DNA of 64,000 nucleotides from Streptococcus penaeicida. Its GTDB lineage: Bacteria; Bacillota; Bacilli; Lactobacillales; Streptococcaceae. The notes beneath the pieces are model-generated. The model was not told the origin of the DNA, did not search any database, and saw only the letters and a list, made by a program, of their open reading frames with translations. The stretch lies in assembly GCF_002887775.1 (NCBI RefSeq), contig NZ_LOCM01000028.1, forward strand, positions 56,322 through 120,321, read 5' to 3'. A program made the position numbers and the translations under genes. Shown here one piece after another: positions 31,301-40,174 of this stretch (its first letter is position 1; every line of letters starts with the position of its first letter).

Positions 31301-31689
31301 CTTGTATCAAGCGAAGTTGGATTGACAACTTCAACTGGCTGTGTCTCTACTGTCGAATTAACAGTTGCATCCTGATTCGATACGGTAGAAATTGGATTAC
31401 TGGTTTCAGAAGTCTGACTAGCATTAACAGCAATCGGAGTCTCGCTACTTGTTGGAGTAGTCGATGTTGGAATTTGATCACTAGACGAATTGGTATCTGT
31501 GACGAGACTTGTCCCAGTAGCATCTGTCAGACTATCAACCGTATTGGCTTGAACAGCATGCCCTCCCGAGAAAAAGAGAGCTGTTGCAATAGTTACCGAA
31601 GCAACTCCAACCTTCAAACGACGAATCCCAAATTTTTGCCGTTTTTCAGGTCTGAAGGCTTCAGGTTTTTTAATCATTGAATGTAACAT
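25336..31689 (-). CDS. surface amylopullulanase with two GH13 catalytic domains
   Basis: Secreted enzyme of 2,117 residues for glycogen/starch breakdown. It has a YSIRK-like signal (KFGIRRLKVGVASVTIATA), a Ser/Thr-rich linker, two starch-binding PUD/CBM41 repeats and an alpha-amylase domain (DVVLNHAG, FRVDTVKHV with nucleophile Asp, VGESWG, GSHDEDGF). A second CBM41 pair and a CBM48-like region follow, then a pullulanase domain (YNWGYDP, DVVYNHTA, GFRFDMMGEHD, LGEGW, EAHDNLT). A Pro/Gly/Asp repeat and a Lys/His-rich stretch precede a C-terminal membrane segment and basic tail. No LPxTG motif is seen before that segment, which is odd. All catalytic residues are present. ATG follows AAAGGAGGATCAT. 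Confidence 0.95.
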   Translation of the reverse strand: MLHSMIKKPEAFRPEKRQKFGIRRLKVGVASVTIATALFFSGGHAVQANTVDSLTDATGTSLVTDTNSSSDQIPTSTTPTSSETPIAVNASQTSETSNPISTVSNQDATVNSTVETQPVEVVNPTSLDTSTSNDSVITSTTPTVETNVAETPIAAGDIRLHFQNVTDANVANAAIWTWGAVANPSSGTWPTAATPFNSQQKDAYGYYIDITKSASGTGDIGYVLLDNGTKIGGDGDRKLPVIDPSMNEAWIDAQFNCYTYQPIADESIIRINYKRADNNYDGWGVWIWGDVTTASQKWPTDALDFVNVGPNGRYVDIPLSKGLASNFGFLLVNQNNPDAPGNKTVDYSFTDRESQSQLFLKSGDDSLYTNPYYIKTQTEQDFSKAIPGTKNIKAQASSLRPFNYNETGIIDIALTNPDNAKITRMEVDTAQIGGGKILISPELNRVTITASSTTAAGTYQLPIRIYDADNGYYDSQVTVTINPRNKKPGEKDWDEQVIYFAVTDRFYNGDQSNDNPFNQPYDSAVNQAGVYKGGDFKGITAKLDYLKALGVSSVWVTPIVENVPQNVSTEAGKEYYAYHGYWADDFEKLNPHLGTLDDFHDLIDQAAARGINIIVDVVLNHAGYGSETKFKDMIRTGDQIIAGDDQKDSLANLPDFRTEDPLVRDQLVAWQTQWLEKATTANGNSIYAFRVDTVKHVDDTTWQDFKNELALKDADFHLVGESWGANYKDTKGDLGTGTMDSLLDFGFKDIAKLFVNGQLTAAGKELVARNNFLTSNQTLAQFLGSHDEDGFLYSIGDDLDKYKLAISLLLTAKGQPVIYYGEELGQSGANNWPYYDNRYELDWSKADTSELLNHYKALLNFRNTHSDLMAKGDLNLISSSDSQRWLLTKRSHGSDAAYFLYHMGDASRTFKVTLSSEKATVFDAYSGKSYQAQKAADGSFFVELLAPNSKDGGTMILQVTDGDIVKVDTVLDAETPIAAGYIRMHFKTLPSTDLSSLGLWTWEDVAKPSEQNGAWPTGATNFKSAKQDAYGFYLDIQMAEGPRDLIKWLINNTGGQNITGDQSFDVLSQSMNEVWFDENYKAHYYAPQAVGTLRINYFRTDGNYSDKSLWLWGSVDPAQLQQLGAWPDGINFTDLGKYGVYLDIKLTDLPSDLGFLLLDESKSGDAVKINPTDYKFTDFKNNTQIFLKDEDSTIYTNPYFVNNVRMLGAQQISPTTIEASMTSLEGADEATILKNLTVTNGSKELVTVDSITLNAAQKTILITGNFAADKGPFTVTYISEEFLAKGNWEYKDSLYAYDGFLGSKVNENGQSVDLAIWSPSADNVSVVVYDKDDQSLVLGTVAMQKGDKGQWTGHLDSNSGLGVTDYRGYYYHYQIQRGDKTVLVLDPYAKSLAEWNSDLAAKGPEYAVAKAAFIDPSQYGPKDLDYAHIPGFTKREDAIIYEAHVRDFTSDQAISGDLKNQFGTFAAFAERLQYLKELGVTHIQLLPVMSYYFINEINKDRMDNYASSDTNYNWGYDPQSYFALTGNYSSDPTDPSKRISEFKNLVNEIHKLGMGVLLDVVYNHTAKVAILEDLEPNYYHFMDADGTPRTAFGGGRVGTTHYMTHRLLLDSIKYMVSEYKVDGFRFDMMGEHDAATIQAAFDAAKALNPNILMLGEGWITYAGDENKKVQAADQTWMNQTDSVASFSDDIRNLLKSGYPNEGQPAFLTNGSRSINGIFSNIKGQPTNFTADDPGDVIQYIEAHDNLTLFDIIAQSIKKDPSIAENNAEIHRRLRLGNLIIMTSQGTAFVHSGQEYGRTKQFRDEAYKQPVASELVPNKSHLLVNEDGTPFEYPYFIHDSYDSTDAINHFDWTKATNSQLYPENTKSHDYMQGLIAIRRSTDAFRLGDKALVDQNVSLLTIPGQDGVAENDLVIGYMVTATNGDRYVVLVNSDSKARHFTLPAEWSSASVLADGERAGLANLTNPIGLHFDQNGLTLDALTATILKLAKVTDTEPGDTGQNPDASNPGDNGGNPDTPVPGDTGQTPDTPVPGDNGQTPIPDGPSGSGHDQGKYKGHEKHDKSNKGHDKVEKESKVIDKELKKAIKADKSKNKKGILALAGGALILPFALSARKHGKEK

Positions 31690-31718
31690 ATGATCCTCCT
31701 TTGATCCTTTTCATAACT

Positions 31719-31757
31719 AGTATACAAAGGAAAAACCATTTATGCAACCGTTTTCTT
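31719..31757 (-). promoter_or_regulatory. amylopullulanase promoter with cre/MalR-like site
   Basis: On the minus strand TTGCAT (31742-31747) and TATACT (31719-31724) are 17 bases apart. AGAAAACGGTTGCAT overlaps the -35 and resembles both cre and the GCAAACGTTTGC operator before malT. Repression in glucose is expected. Confidence 0.55.
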
Positions 31758-31867
31758 AAATAATTATAAACAATTATACAGTGAGCCATATTTGTGTAAT
31801 TAAGGTAGTGCAATCGCTTGTCATGAATTGCCTTATTTTACCACTTAAAAGCATATGGTCTTTTAAA

Positions 31868-32947
31868 TCACTCTTTCTTTTTTATTATCAAAGCATGGGC
31901 ATCCTTGATGCCGAAAAGCTTTAAATCCGTCCGCTTTAATTTACCAGTATTCAAATGGTAATCGAGCAATTGATCCGAAAATAGAAAATAAAGTCTTGAT
32001 TTATCATTAGCCAAAAAAGGCGGTAAATAATCCCTCTTCCCTTGTGGCTTTATCTTAACCATTTTTTCCTTCATGGCACTTATTTCAATAAGTGTCCAAG
32101 AAAAATCTTTATTATAGAAAGCATCATTTTCAATAATCAGTTGCTTGCTACCTTGATGATAAAAAATAGATTTAGGGTACTTTGCGGATGAAGGAAAATA
32201 GTATTTTTGTCTAGAATCAAGATCAAAGACCATAACTTGTCGACCAGACAAAGGCTCTCCATTAGCATCTCTTCCCCTGAAAGATGCTGGTAAATACAAG
32301 GTATGTCCGACATTGGCCATTCGCAAATAGGCTGAGGTGTCTTCTAAATCAATTCTTTCCTTAATGTTAAAGGCTTTATCCATCAGCCAAAGACAGGTAC
32401 CAGGTAGGCCACTTGCTTTATCCACATAGGAAACTAAGAGATAGAGTTGATCATCAATCAGTAGAAATTGATTACTGGCGTTTATATGCTCATCATTAGG
32501 AATGGACTTCTTGAGAACTTTTTTCAGGTTTAAATCATATTTGTAGAAGTCAATACGATCAGTAAAAACAGCTGTCGCATAAAAATATTTACCATCCGTA
32601 ATAGAAGCATAGGCATCATTACCCAAGGCTGGCTGGATTTTTTCTTCCAAAGTTTTCTGATCGATACTTTCCAAGAAAACCTTTAAACCATCACCTTCCA
32701 AAGTCTTAGCTAAATAGCGATGACCCGCTTGTTTAAAAGATTCCTTTTCAAAAAACTTCGTATTCTTACGGCGAAGTTTTTCCAACGGCTGCAACTGACC
32801 CTTAGATACACTAAACGTTTGAACATCTTTTTTATCAAAGATAGCAAACTGATAATCCTTTTTTGCCTGATAAGCATGACAACCAGAAAGTAGGAACACA
32901 CTCACTAATACCAAAAACCGACTAATACTATTTTTACTAAAAATCAT
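31868..32947 (-). CDS. lipoprotein of unknown function
   Basis: Has 359 residues with a lipoprotein signal peptide (hydrophobic FLVLVSVFLLSGC, lipobox LSGC, Cys at about 23), so it should be anchored to the outer face of the membrane. The rest has many short beta-type repeats (YATAVFTDRIDFYKYDL, YLLVSYVDKASG, VMVFDLDSRQKYYF) that suggest a beta-propeller; no catalytic motif recognised. It is 47 bases downstream of a small membrane protein and shares its promoter, and sits between alpha-glucan genes. Confidence 0.75.
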   Translation of the reverse strand: MIFSKNSISRFLVLVSVFLLSGCHAYQAKKDYQFAIFDKKDVQTFSVSKGQLQPLEKLRRKNTKFFEKESFKQAGHRYLAKTLEGDGLKVFLESIDQKTLEEKIQPALGNDAYASITDGKYFYATAVFTDRIDFYKYDLNLKKVLKKSIPNDEHINASNQFLLIDDQLYLLVSYVDKASGLPGTCLWLMDKAFNIKERIDLEDTSAYLRMANVGHTLYLPASFRGRDANGEPLSGRQVMVFDLDSRQKYYFPSSAKYPKSIFYHQGSKQLIIENDAFYNKDFSWTLIEISAMKEKMVKIKPQGKRDYLPPFLANDKSRLYFLFSDQLLDYHLNTGKLKRTDLKLFGIKDAHALIIKKKE

Positions 32948-32994
32948 CTATTTTTATACCTTTAGTTCGTCAAAAGACTACAAGTTTCTTCTTT

Positions 32995-33234
32995 CTATTT
33001 ATATAAACAGTCATAGACTTCTTTTGCATTCTTTATTCCAATTCCATAAATTGAATTGATTTCCTTAATAATATCAACTTCCGTATGGATTGATTTTCTA
33101 ATTTCCAGCAGTGGAATTTTCTTCTCGATTAAAAGGCCTGTTAATTTTTTTGCTATCTTTTTTCGTGATCTATTTTCTAATAATAGCAATATTAGAAGTA
33201 CTATTGAAAGGTACAAATAACCAATATTATCCAT
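32995..33234 (-). CDS. small membrane protein with ribosomal L7/L12-like C-terminus
   Basis: Hypothetical, 79 residues. One N-terminal membrane segment (NIGYLYLSIVLLILLLLE) is followed by a basic patch RSRKKIAKK and a C-terminal region DIIKEINSIYGIGIKNAKEV. That region resembles the L7/L12 C-terminal domain (IKxVRxITGLGLKEAK), a fold also used in small non-ribosomal proteins. The ATG at 33234 is chosen over an upstream TTG because AAGGAG is better spaced. First gene of an operon with the lipoprotein. Confidence 0.6.
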   Translation of the reverse strand: MDNIGYLYLSIVLLILLLLENRSRKKIAKKLTGLLIEKKIPLLEIRKSIHTEVDIIKEINSIYGIGIKNAKEVYDCLYK

Positions 33235-33264
33235 TAACAATACTCCTTTCTTGCTTTTTTCTTC

Positions 33265-33312
33265 AGAAAACGTTTTCTAATTCAATTATAATAAACAAGT
33301 CTGTTTTGTCAA
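33265..33312 (-). promoter_or_regulatory. strong promoter with LacI/CcpA-type palindrome
   Basis: On the minus strand TTGACA (33307-33312) and TATAAT (33285-33290) are 16 bases apart. Just after the -10 lies the perfect 14-bp palindrome AGAAAACGTTTTCT (33265-33278), over the expected start of transcription. This is the same geometry as the malT operator and fits a MalR- or CcpA-repressed promoter. Confidence 0.7.
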
Positions 33313-33361
33313 TCTTATTTTAATAATCTAGCAAAGACGTCATTTTTCTGTTTATGACAAG

Positions 33362-33388
33362 AAAAAAAGCCTTCAAAAATGAAGACTT
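33362..33388 (-). terminator. dexB-type gene terminator
   Basis: On the minus strand AGTCTTCA / TGAAGGCT is followed by T7, after the glucosidase stop. Confidence 0.8.
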
Positions 33389-33397
33389 CTCATTAAC

Positions 33398-35017
<1,620 letters not shown>

Positions 35018-35033
35018 CTATATAAGGGTGATA

Positions 35034-35066
35034 TAAAGTCCTCAAAACAGGATTTCGAGGACTTTA
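35034..35066 (-). terminator. hairpin between msmK and the glucosidase gene
   Basis: AAAGTCCTC / GAGGACTTT stem followed by a T/A-rich tract on the minus strand. It may reduce read-through from msmK into the glucosidase gene. Confidence 0.65.
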
Positions 35067-35090
35067 TATTATTCTAGGAGGAATCAGTTA

Positions 35091-36224
35091 TTAACGGATT
35101 GCTTTTTCAGAATCTAAGTCGAAGAAATGACCTTTAGAAACGTTAAAAGTTAAGCTAACTTTTTCACCTGGATTGTGGAAATCACGCGCATCAACACGTG
35201 AGGCAAATTCAGTGTCACCAAGTTTCACATAAAGCATTGTTTCAGAACCTAACAATTCAGAAACGAGAACTTCTGCTTCAACATTAGCACTTGGGAAAGT
35301 TTCTTCAACAAGAAGGTTAGCTGAGATATCTTCTGGACGAATACCAAATGTCACTTTTTTGCCATCATAGCCAGCTTCTTTAAGCATTTTAGCTTGGCCT
35401 TCAGTAATACCGATATCAAGGCCATCTTCACTCGTAATACGAGCACCATTGATAGTGACATCAAAGAAGTTCATCGCTGGGCTTCCGATAAAGCCGGCAA
35501 CAAATTTATTAGCTGGTTGGTTGTATAATTCTTGCGGTGAACCAACTTGTTCAATTTTACCGATTGTTCCGTTACCTTCAGGATTTTTTGTCGCTGACAT
35601 GATAACAATACGGTCAGCCAAAGTCATCGCTTCTGTTTGGTCATGGGTAACATAGATAGTTGTTGAACCAATACGACGGTGAATTTTAGCAATTTCAGCA
35701 CGCATTGACACACGCAATTTAGCATCTAAGTTCGATAAAGGCTCATCCATTAAGAAAACTTTTGCATCACGAACGATTGCACGACCCATGGCAACACGTT
35801 GACGTTGTCCACCTGACAAGTCAGCTGGTTTACGTTCTAGGAACTCAGTTAAGCCTAGGATTTGAGCAGCTTCTTTAACACGTTGGTCAATATCAGCTTT
35901 TTTATATTTACGCAATTTGAGACCAAAAGCCATATTATCGTAAACAGTCATATGTGGGTATAGGGCATAGTTTTGGAAAACCATGGCAATATCACGGTCT
36001 TTTGGTGACTTGTCATTAACAACTTCACCATCAATTTTTAATTCACCCTCAGAAATATCTTCAAGACCAGCAATCATCCGAAGCGTTGTTGATTTCCCAC
36101 ATCCTGAAGGACCAACGAAAACGATAAATTCTTTATCTTTGATATCCAAATCGAAATCTTCAACAGCGTAGTGTGTTGTATTTGGGTATTTTTTGAAAAT
36201 GTGGTTTAAATTTAATTCTACCAT
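35091..36224 (-). CDS. msmK: sugar ABC transporter ATPase MsmK
   Basis: Shared ATPase that powers several streptococcal carbohydrate ABC importers. It has 377 residues: Walker A GPSGCGKST (about 37), signature LSGGQRQRVAMGRAIVRD, Walker B VFLMDEPLSNLDA, switch His in YVTHDQTEAM, and the MalK-type OB/TOBE regulatory domain from about 240. No permease genes are adjacent, which is normal for MsmK as a general-purpose subunit. AAGGAG precedes the ATG. Confidence 0.96.
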   Translation of the reverse strand: MVELNLNHIFKKYPNTTHYAVEDFDLDIKDKEFIVFVGPSGCGKSTTLRMIAGLEDISEGELKIDGEVVNDKSPKDRDIAMVFQNYALYPHMTVYDNMAFGLKLRKYKKADIDQRVKEAAQILGLTEFLERKPADLSGGQRQRVAMGRAIVRDAKVFLMDEPLSNLDAKLRVSMRAEIAKIHRRIGSTTIYVTHDQTEAMTLADRIVIMSATKNPEGNGTIGKIEQVGSPQELYNQPANKFVAGFIGSPAMNFFDVTINGARITSEDGLDIGITEGQAKMLKEAGYDGKKVTFGIRPEDISANLLVEETFPSANVEAEVLVSELLGSETMLYVKLGDTEFASRVDARDFHNPGEKVSLTFNVSKGHFFDLDSEKAIR

Positions 36225-36248
36225 GACTTACTCCTTGATTTGAGCTTC

Positions 36249-36264
36249 CTAGCTTTGAAGCTAG
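36249..36264. promoter_or_regulatory. inverted repeat upstream of msmK
   Basis: CTAGCTTTGAAGCTAG (7-bp arms) sits 25 bases before the msmK start. It could be the operator of the PucR-type regulator encoded just upstream, or a leader hairpin. Confidence 0.35.
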
Positions 36265-36327
36265 CCAGAAAAGCACCTGCATTTTTGATACTTCTATTCT
36301 ACCAAAGAAAAGGCTTACAAAATACAG

Positions 36328-36358
36328 ACAAGGCGCCCAAACCTTATTGGGCACCTTG
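36328..36358 (-). terminator. terminator after the PucR-type regulator
   Basis: AAGGTGCCCAA / TTGGGCGCCTT stem on the minus strand, just after the regulator stop, followed by a T-containing tract. Confidence 0.6.
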
Positions 36359-36365
36359 CACAAGT

Positions 36366-37214
36366 TTATTGTTTCATCATAAAAAGATAGGCAAAAGCCA
36401 AGTCGTCAAGGACCTTCAGATTAAGGCCTAACTGCTTTTTAAGTTTGTCTAATTTGTATTGGAGAGAATTGCGATGAATATAGAGTTTTTGGGCCGTTTG
36501 CACCAAATTGCCCTGTGATTCCCACATACTTTCTATCAAAGCCGAAAAATCACTATTTTGCATCAAGACTCTTTGGAATTGTCCTTCAATAACCGGTGTC
36601 TTCTGATTTTGCAAGAAAGCCCAAAGCATCAATTGCGAAAAAGTCTGCACTTTAGAACCGCCTTTTTTCAGTAAATAAGCCGAAAACAAAGCATTTTCTT
36701 CCTCAAAGACATCCCGCAAAGTCGCACTGTCTAAATGGTGCCACTCATTCCCAACAAAGAGCGACAAGGCCAAACCAAAGTCACTTTCCAAAGTTGGTAG
36801 GATATCTTGGAGAATAGCCAAGCTGTCTAACGGATTAGAAATGTCCAAGAAAAGGATTGTCCGGTTTTGCGAGATTGGAAAAAGAGCTATCGCTTCCGAC
36901 AAAATCTCCTCTAAGACTTGGAGAAAGGCCGCAGAAAGAGCTTCTTGATGGTTGAGGTAAAGAAATTGAACATGAGCAAGCTCTTGGGGTGCTGACCCTA
37001 CTTGCTTGACTAAGTAGCGATACCAAGGCGATGTCACTTTCTGAGCAGAAGGTGATTCCTGAGCAATCATCTTTAAGAGCTCTAACTCACGATCGGTCAA
37101 GCTATCCTTAGGAAAATGTAAATAATGTTCATCTTTTTCAATACTGATCCAAGAATCATCAGCCATCGGAAAATGACTCTCTTGCATTTCTGGAAATGAC
37201 TTTTTCAGGTCCAT
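36366..37214 (-). CDS. PucR/CdaR-type helix-turn-helix regulator
   Basis: Has 282 residues. The C-terminal part (GNLVQTAQKLYIHRNSLQYK, about 235-255, then LKKQLGLNLKVLDDLAFAYL) is the PucR-type HTH used by sugar-diacid and purine regulators. The N-terminal ~200 residues are not a domain I recognise. It lies just upstream of msmK in the same direction, so it probably controls msmK and the glucosidase gene. Confidence 0.75.
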   Translation of the reverse strand: MDLKKSFPEMQESHFPMADDSWISIEKDEHYLHFPKDSLTDRELELLKMIAQESPSAQKVTSPWYRYLVKQVGSAPQELAHVQFLYLNHQEALSAAFLQVLEEILSEAIALFPISQNRTILFLDISNPLDSLAILQDILPTLESDFGLALSLFVGNEWHHLDSATLRDVFEEENALFSAYLLKKGGSKVQTFSQLMLWAFLQNQKTPVIEGQFQRVLMQNSDFSALIESMWESQGNLVQTAQKLYIHRNSLQYKLDKLKKQLGLNLKVLDDLAFAYLFMMKQ

Positions 37215-37234
37215 AGCTTCCTTTCTGTCTTTCT

Positions 37235-37678
37235 CTATCTCTCTTTTGTATCCAAAATGATAGTCACTGGGCCATCATTTACCAAAGACACCTTCATATC
37301 GGCACCAAAGATACCTTTTTCTACGGGGCAGTGTTGGGCTAACATGTGGTTAAAACGGCCGTATAGGTCGCTGGCTAAGTCAGGTTTGGCAGCCCCGGTA
37401 AAAGCTGGTCGGTTGCCTTTTTTAGTAGCAGCGAAGAGAGTGAACTGGGAGATGGAAAGGATTGACCCTTGGATATCTGCTAGGGACAAGTTCATTTTAT
37501 CTTCCGCATCTGAAAAAATCCGCATTTGGGTGATTTTCCGCACCGCATAGTTCAAATCTTCTTGTCCATCCTCAGGTCCAAAGCCCACAAGGAGCAATAG
37601 ACCTTGCTGGATAGCGCCAGCGATTTGACCATCAATAGTAACGGAAGCTTCTGAGACTCTTTGAATCACTACTTTCAT
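37235..37678 (-). CDS. dtd: D-aminoacyl-tRNA deacylase
   Basis: Hydrolyses D-amino acids wrongly attached to tRNA. It has 147 residues, the family length. The dimer active-site motifs are SQFTLFA (about 77) and NDGPVTIIL near the C-terminus, which supplies the cross-subunit Gly-Pro. It starts 11 bases after the rel stop, the usual rel–dtd operon of streptococci. Confidence 0.97.
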   Translation of the reverse strand: MKVVIQRVSEASVTIDGQIAGAIQQGLLLLVGFGPEDGQEDLNYAVRKITQMRIFSDAEDKMNLSLADIQGSILSISQFTLFAATKKGNRPAFTGAAKPDLASDLYGRFNHMLAQHCPVEKGIFGADMKVSLVNDGPVTIILDTKER

Positions 37679-37689
37679 TCTAGACTCCT

Positions 37690-39909
37690 TTAACCGTTTG
37701 TCCGTTTGACATTATAGATATCAGGTACAGCCTTGATTTTCTCAACGACTGTTGTTAGGTGGGTTAAATTAGGAATACCAAAACTAACATGAATATTGGC
37801 AAATTTCATGTCTTTTGTCGGTTGGGCATTGACCGCAGAAATACTTTTTGTTGAGTTTGAAAGGATTTGGAGGACATCATTGAGCAAACCACTACGGTTC
37901 AAGCCATAAATATCAATTTCTGCTTGATAATCCTTGCTTGAGTTTTCCATGTCCCACTCAACTTCAATCAGGCGCTGTTCGTAACCTTCTTGACCCTTGA
38001 TATTATTACAATCGGCGCGGTGAATAGCAATCCCACGACCTTTGGTAATATAACCCTCAATGGCATCACCCGGCACTGGGTTACAGCATTTGGCAATGCG
38101 CATCAAGAGACCTGATGCCCCTTGAATGATAACCCCATTTTCACTGCGAACCTTAAGCACGTCTTTATTCTCATGCTTAACTTCGCCACCTTTAACCAAT
38201 TCTTCGGCTTCTGCTTTAGCTTTGGCTCTTTCTTCCTCGCGCCGTTCTTTCTCTGTCAATTTATTAAAGACCGAAACGGGGCTCAGGTCACCAAAACCAA
38301 CAGCAGCGTAGAGCGACTCAACACTCTTAACACTAAGTCGAGGCAGAATTTCTTCAATTTTTTTCTTTTCCAAGTACTTGTTAGCAACATAGCCCTGCTC
38401 TTGGAAATAATTGACCAGAAGCTCGCGCCCTTTATTAACCGACAATTCCTTGTCTTGGTTTTTAAAGAACTGACGAATTTTATTACGGGCTTTATTGGTT
38501 TTGACCAAGTTAATCCAGTCCCGGCTTGGCCCAAAGGAATTTGGGTTGGTCACGATTTCAACGACATCGCCGGTTTTCAACTTGGCCGTAAGGGGCACCA
38601 TTTTACCATTAACCTTAGCACCTGTCGCTTTTTCACCAACTTGGGTGTGGATGGCGTAGGCAAAGTCGATAGGACCTGATTCCTTAGGCAATTCTTGCAC
38701 GGCACCATTTGGCGTGAAGACGTAAATGCGTTCCGAGAAGATTTCTTCTTTGACGGAATTGACAAAGTCTTTAGCATCCCCATTGGAGGCATCTTGAAGC
38801 TCCACCAATTCATTAATCCAGTTCATGCCGACCTTTTGGTCAGACTGACTCACTTTGCCTTTGACACCTTTTTTGTAAGCCCAGTGAGCGGCAACCCCAT
38901 ATTCAGCGACCTGATGCATCTCCTTAGTGCGAATTTGGATCTCAATGGGGCCTTTAGGTCCATAGACGGTTGTGTGGATAGACTGATAACCGTTGGCCTT
39001 AGGCGCAGCGATGTAGTCTTTAAAGCGACCAGGCATAGGCCGCCATAATTCATGGATGTAGCCAACCATGGCGTAAACATCACTCTGGGTCTCCATGACA
39101 CAACGGATGGCAATCAAGTCAAAAATCTGATCAAATCGTTTCTTCTTATCACGCATTTTACGGTGAATTGAATAAATGTGCTTAGGACGACCATAAACAT
39201 CTCCATAGAGACCTTGATCATTGGTATAGGTAATGATTTTATCAACAATTTCATCAACTAAGGCTTCACGTTCACGACGTTTTTCCCGCATCATGTGTGA
39301 AATTTTATAGAATTCTGATTCATTAAGGTAACGGAAGGCTAAATCTTCCAATTCCCATTTAATACGACTAATCCCCAAACGATGGGCTAAAGGAGCGTAG
39401 ATTTCCATGGTCTCCCGGGAAATGCGTTCTTGCTTATCCTTGCGCAAATGTTTTAGCGTCCGCATATTATGAAGACGGTCAGCCAATTTGACCAAAATAA
39501 CCCGAATGTCTTTAGACATAGCCATCAACATCTTACGGTGATTTTCAGCTAATTGTTCCTCATGTGATTTGTATTCAACCTTACCAAGTTTGGTAACTCC
39601 ATCAACAATATCCTTTACATCTGAGCCAAACTCTTTTTCAATATCATCAATGGTAATTTCTGTATCTTCAACCACATCATGTAAAAAGCCGCAGGCCACA
39701 GTGACCGCGTCTAGATGTAAGTCAGCTAAAATCCCCGCAACTTGGATGGGATGAATAATGTAGGGCTCACCTGATTTTCGTGCTTGGTAAAAATGAGCCT
39801 CAGTGGCATAATCAAGCGCTTTTTGTACAAAGGCCACATCTTTTTTTGTCATATAGTTTGCTGCTAAAGCAACAACTTCGTCACCAGATAAGTTGATTTC
39901 TTTTGCCAT
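37690..39909 (-). CDS. relA: bifunctional (p)ppGpp synthetase/hydrolase Rel
   Basis: Makes and degrades (p)ppGpp in the stringent response. It has 739 residues: HD hydrolase domain ([13 protein letters not shown], about 75-85), synthetase domain ([16 protein letters not shown] region and [10 protein letters not shown], about 305), TGS domain ([26 protein letters not shown]), then a C-terminal Cys/zinc-finger region ([12 protein letters not shown]) and an ACT domain. Both active sites look intact, so it should be bifunctional. dtd follows 11 bases later. Confidence 0.97.
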   Translation of the reverse strand: MAKEINLSGDEVVALAANYMTKKDVAFVQKALDYATEAHFYQARKSGEPYIIHPIQVAGILADLHLDAVTVACGFLHDVVEDTEITIDDIEKEFGSDVKDIVDGVTKLGKVEYKSHEEQLAENHRKMLMAMSKDIRVILVKLADRLHNMRTLKHLRKDKQERISRETMEIYAPLAHRLGISRIKWELEDLAFRYLNESEFYKISHMMREKRREREALVDEIVDKIITYTNDQGLYGDVYGRPKHIYSIHRKMRDKKKRFDQIFDLIAIRCVMETQSDVYAMVGYIHELWRPMPGRFKDYIAAPKANGYQSIHTTVYGPKGPIEIQIRTKEMHQVAEYGVAAHWAYKKGVKGKVSQSDQKVGMNWINELVELQDASNGDAKDFVNSVKEEIFSERIYVFTPNGAVQELPKESGPIDFAYAIHTQVGEKATGAKVNGKMVPLTAKLKTGDVVEIVTNPNSFGPSRDWINLVKTNKARNKIRQFFKNQDKELSVNKGRELLVNYFQEQGYVANKYLEKKKIEEILPRLSVKSVESLYAAVGFGDLSPVSVFNKLTEKERREEERAKAKAEAEELVKGGEVKHENKDVLKVRSENGVIIQGASGLLMRIAKCCNPVPGDAIEGYITKGRGIAIHRADCNNIKGQEGYEQRLIEVEWDMENSSKDYQAEIDIYGLNRSGLLNDVLQILSNSTKSISAVNAQPTKDMKFANIHVSFGIPNLTHLTTVVEKIKAVPDIYNVKRTNG

Positions 39910-40056
39910 TCTTTTCCTCAGTCAATTTCTTTTCCCTATTTTAACACTTTCAATCAAAAAGAAAAAGGAGGAATCACTTTCATCGTATGGAATGCCTATT
40001 ATTGATTTTTCAATTTTTATAATTATGAGAAAATTCATGTAATATAATGTATATTT

Positions 40057-40120
40057 TTTGTAAATTTTTGTTAAAACGTTCGTAAAATCCATTGATGAAA
40101 ACCCTTTTTCAAGCTATAAT
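40057..40120 (+). promoter_or_regulatory. 5'-nucleotidase promoter with 11-bp-phased TTTGTAAA-like repeats
   Basis: TTTGTAAA (40057), TTTGTTAAA (40067) and TTCGTAAA (40079) have their A-tracts in 11-base steps. They lie just upstream of TTGATG (40092-40097) and TATAAT (40115-40120), 17 bases apart. The array resembles the one before ppx–ppk and could be a phosphate-response (PhoP/PnpR-type) box. Confidence 0.5.
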
Positions 40121-40174
40121 AAAAGTCCAAGTTCTTTTTTTACCACTTTTTACATTAAAGGAGATTTTTTAGGA

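Noticed and set aside
30109..31680. Several plus-strand frames inside the amylopullulanase gene
   Set aside because: They mirror the coding frame and have low-complexity Ile/Arg/Ser composition with no ribosome sites.
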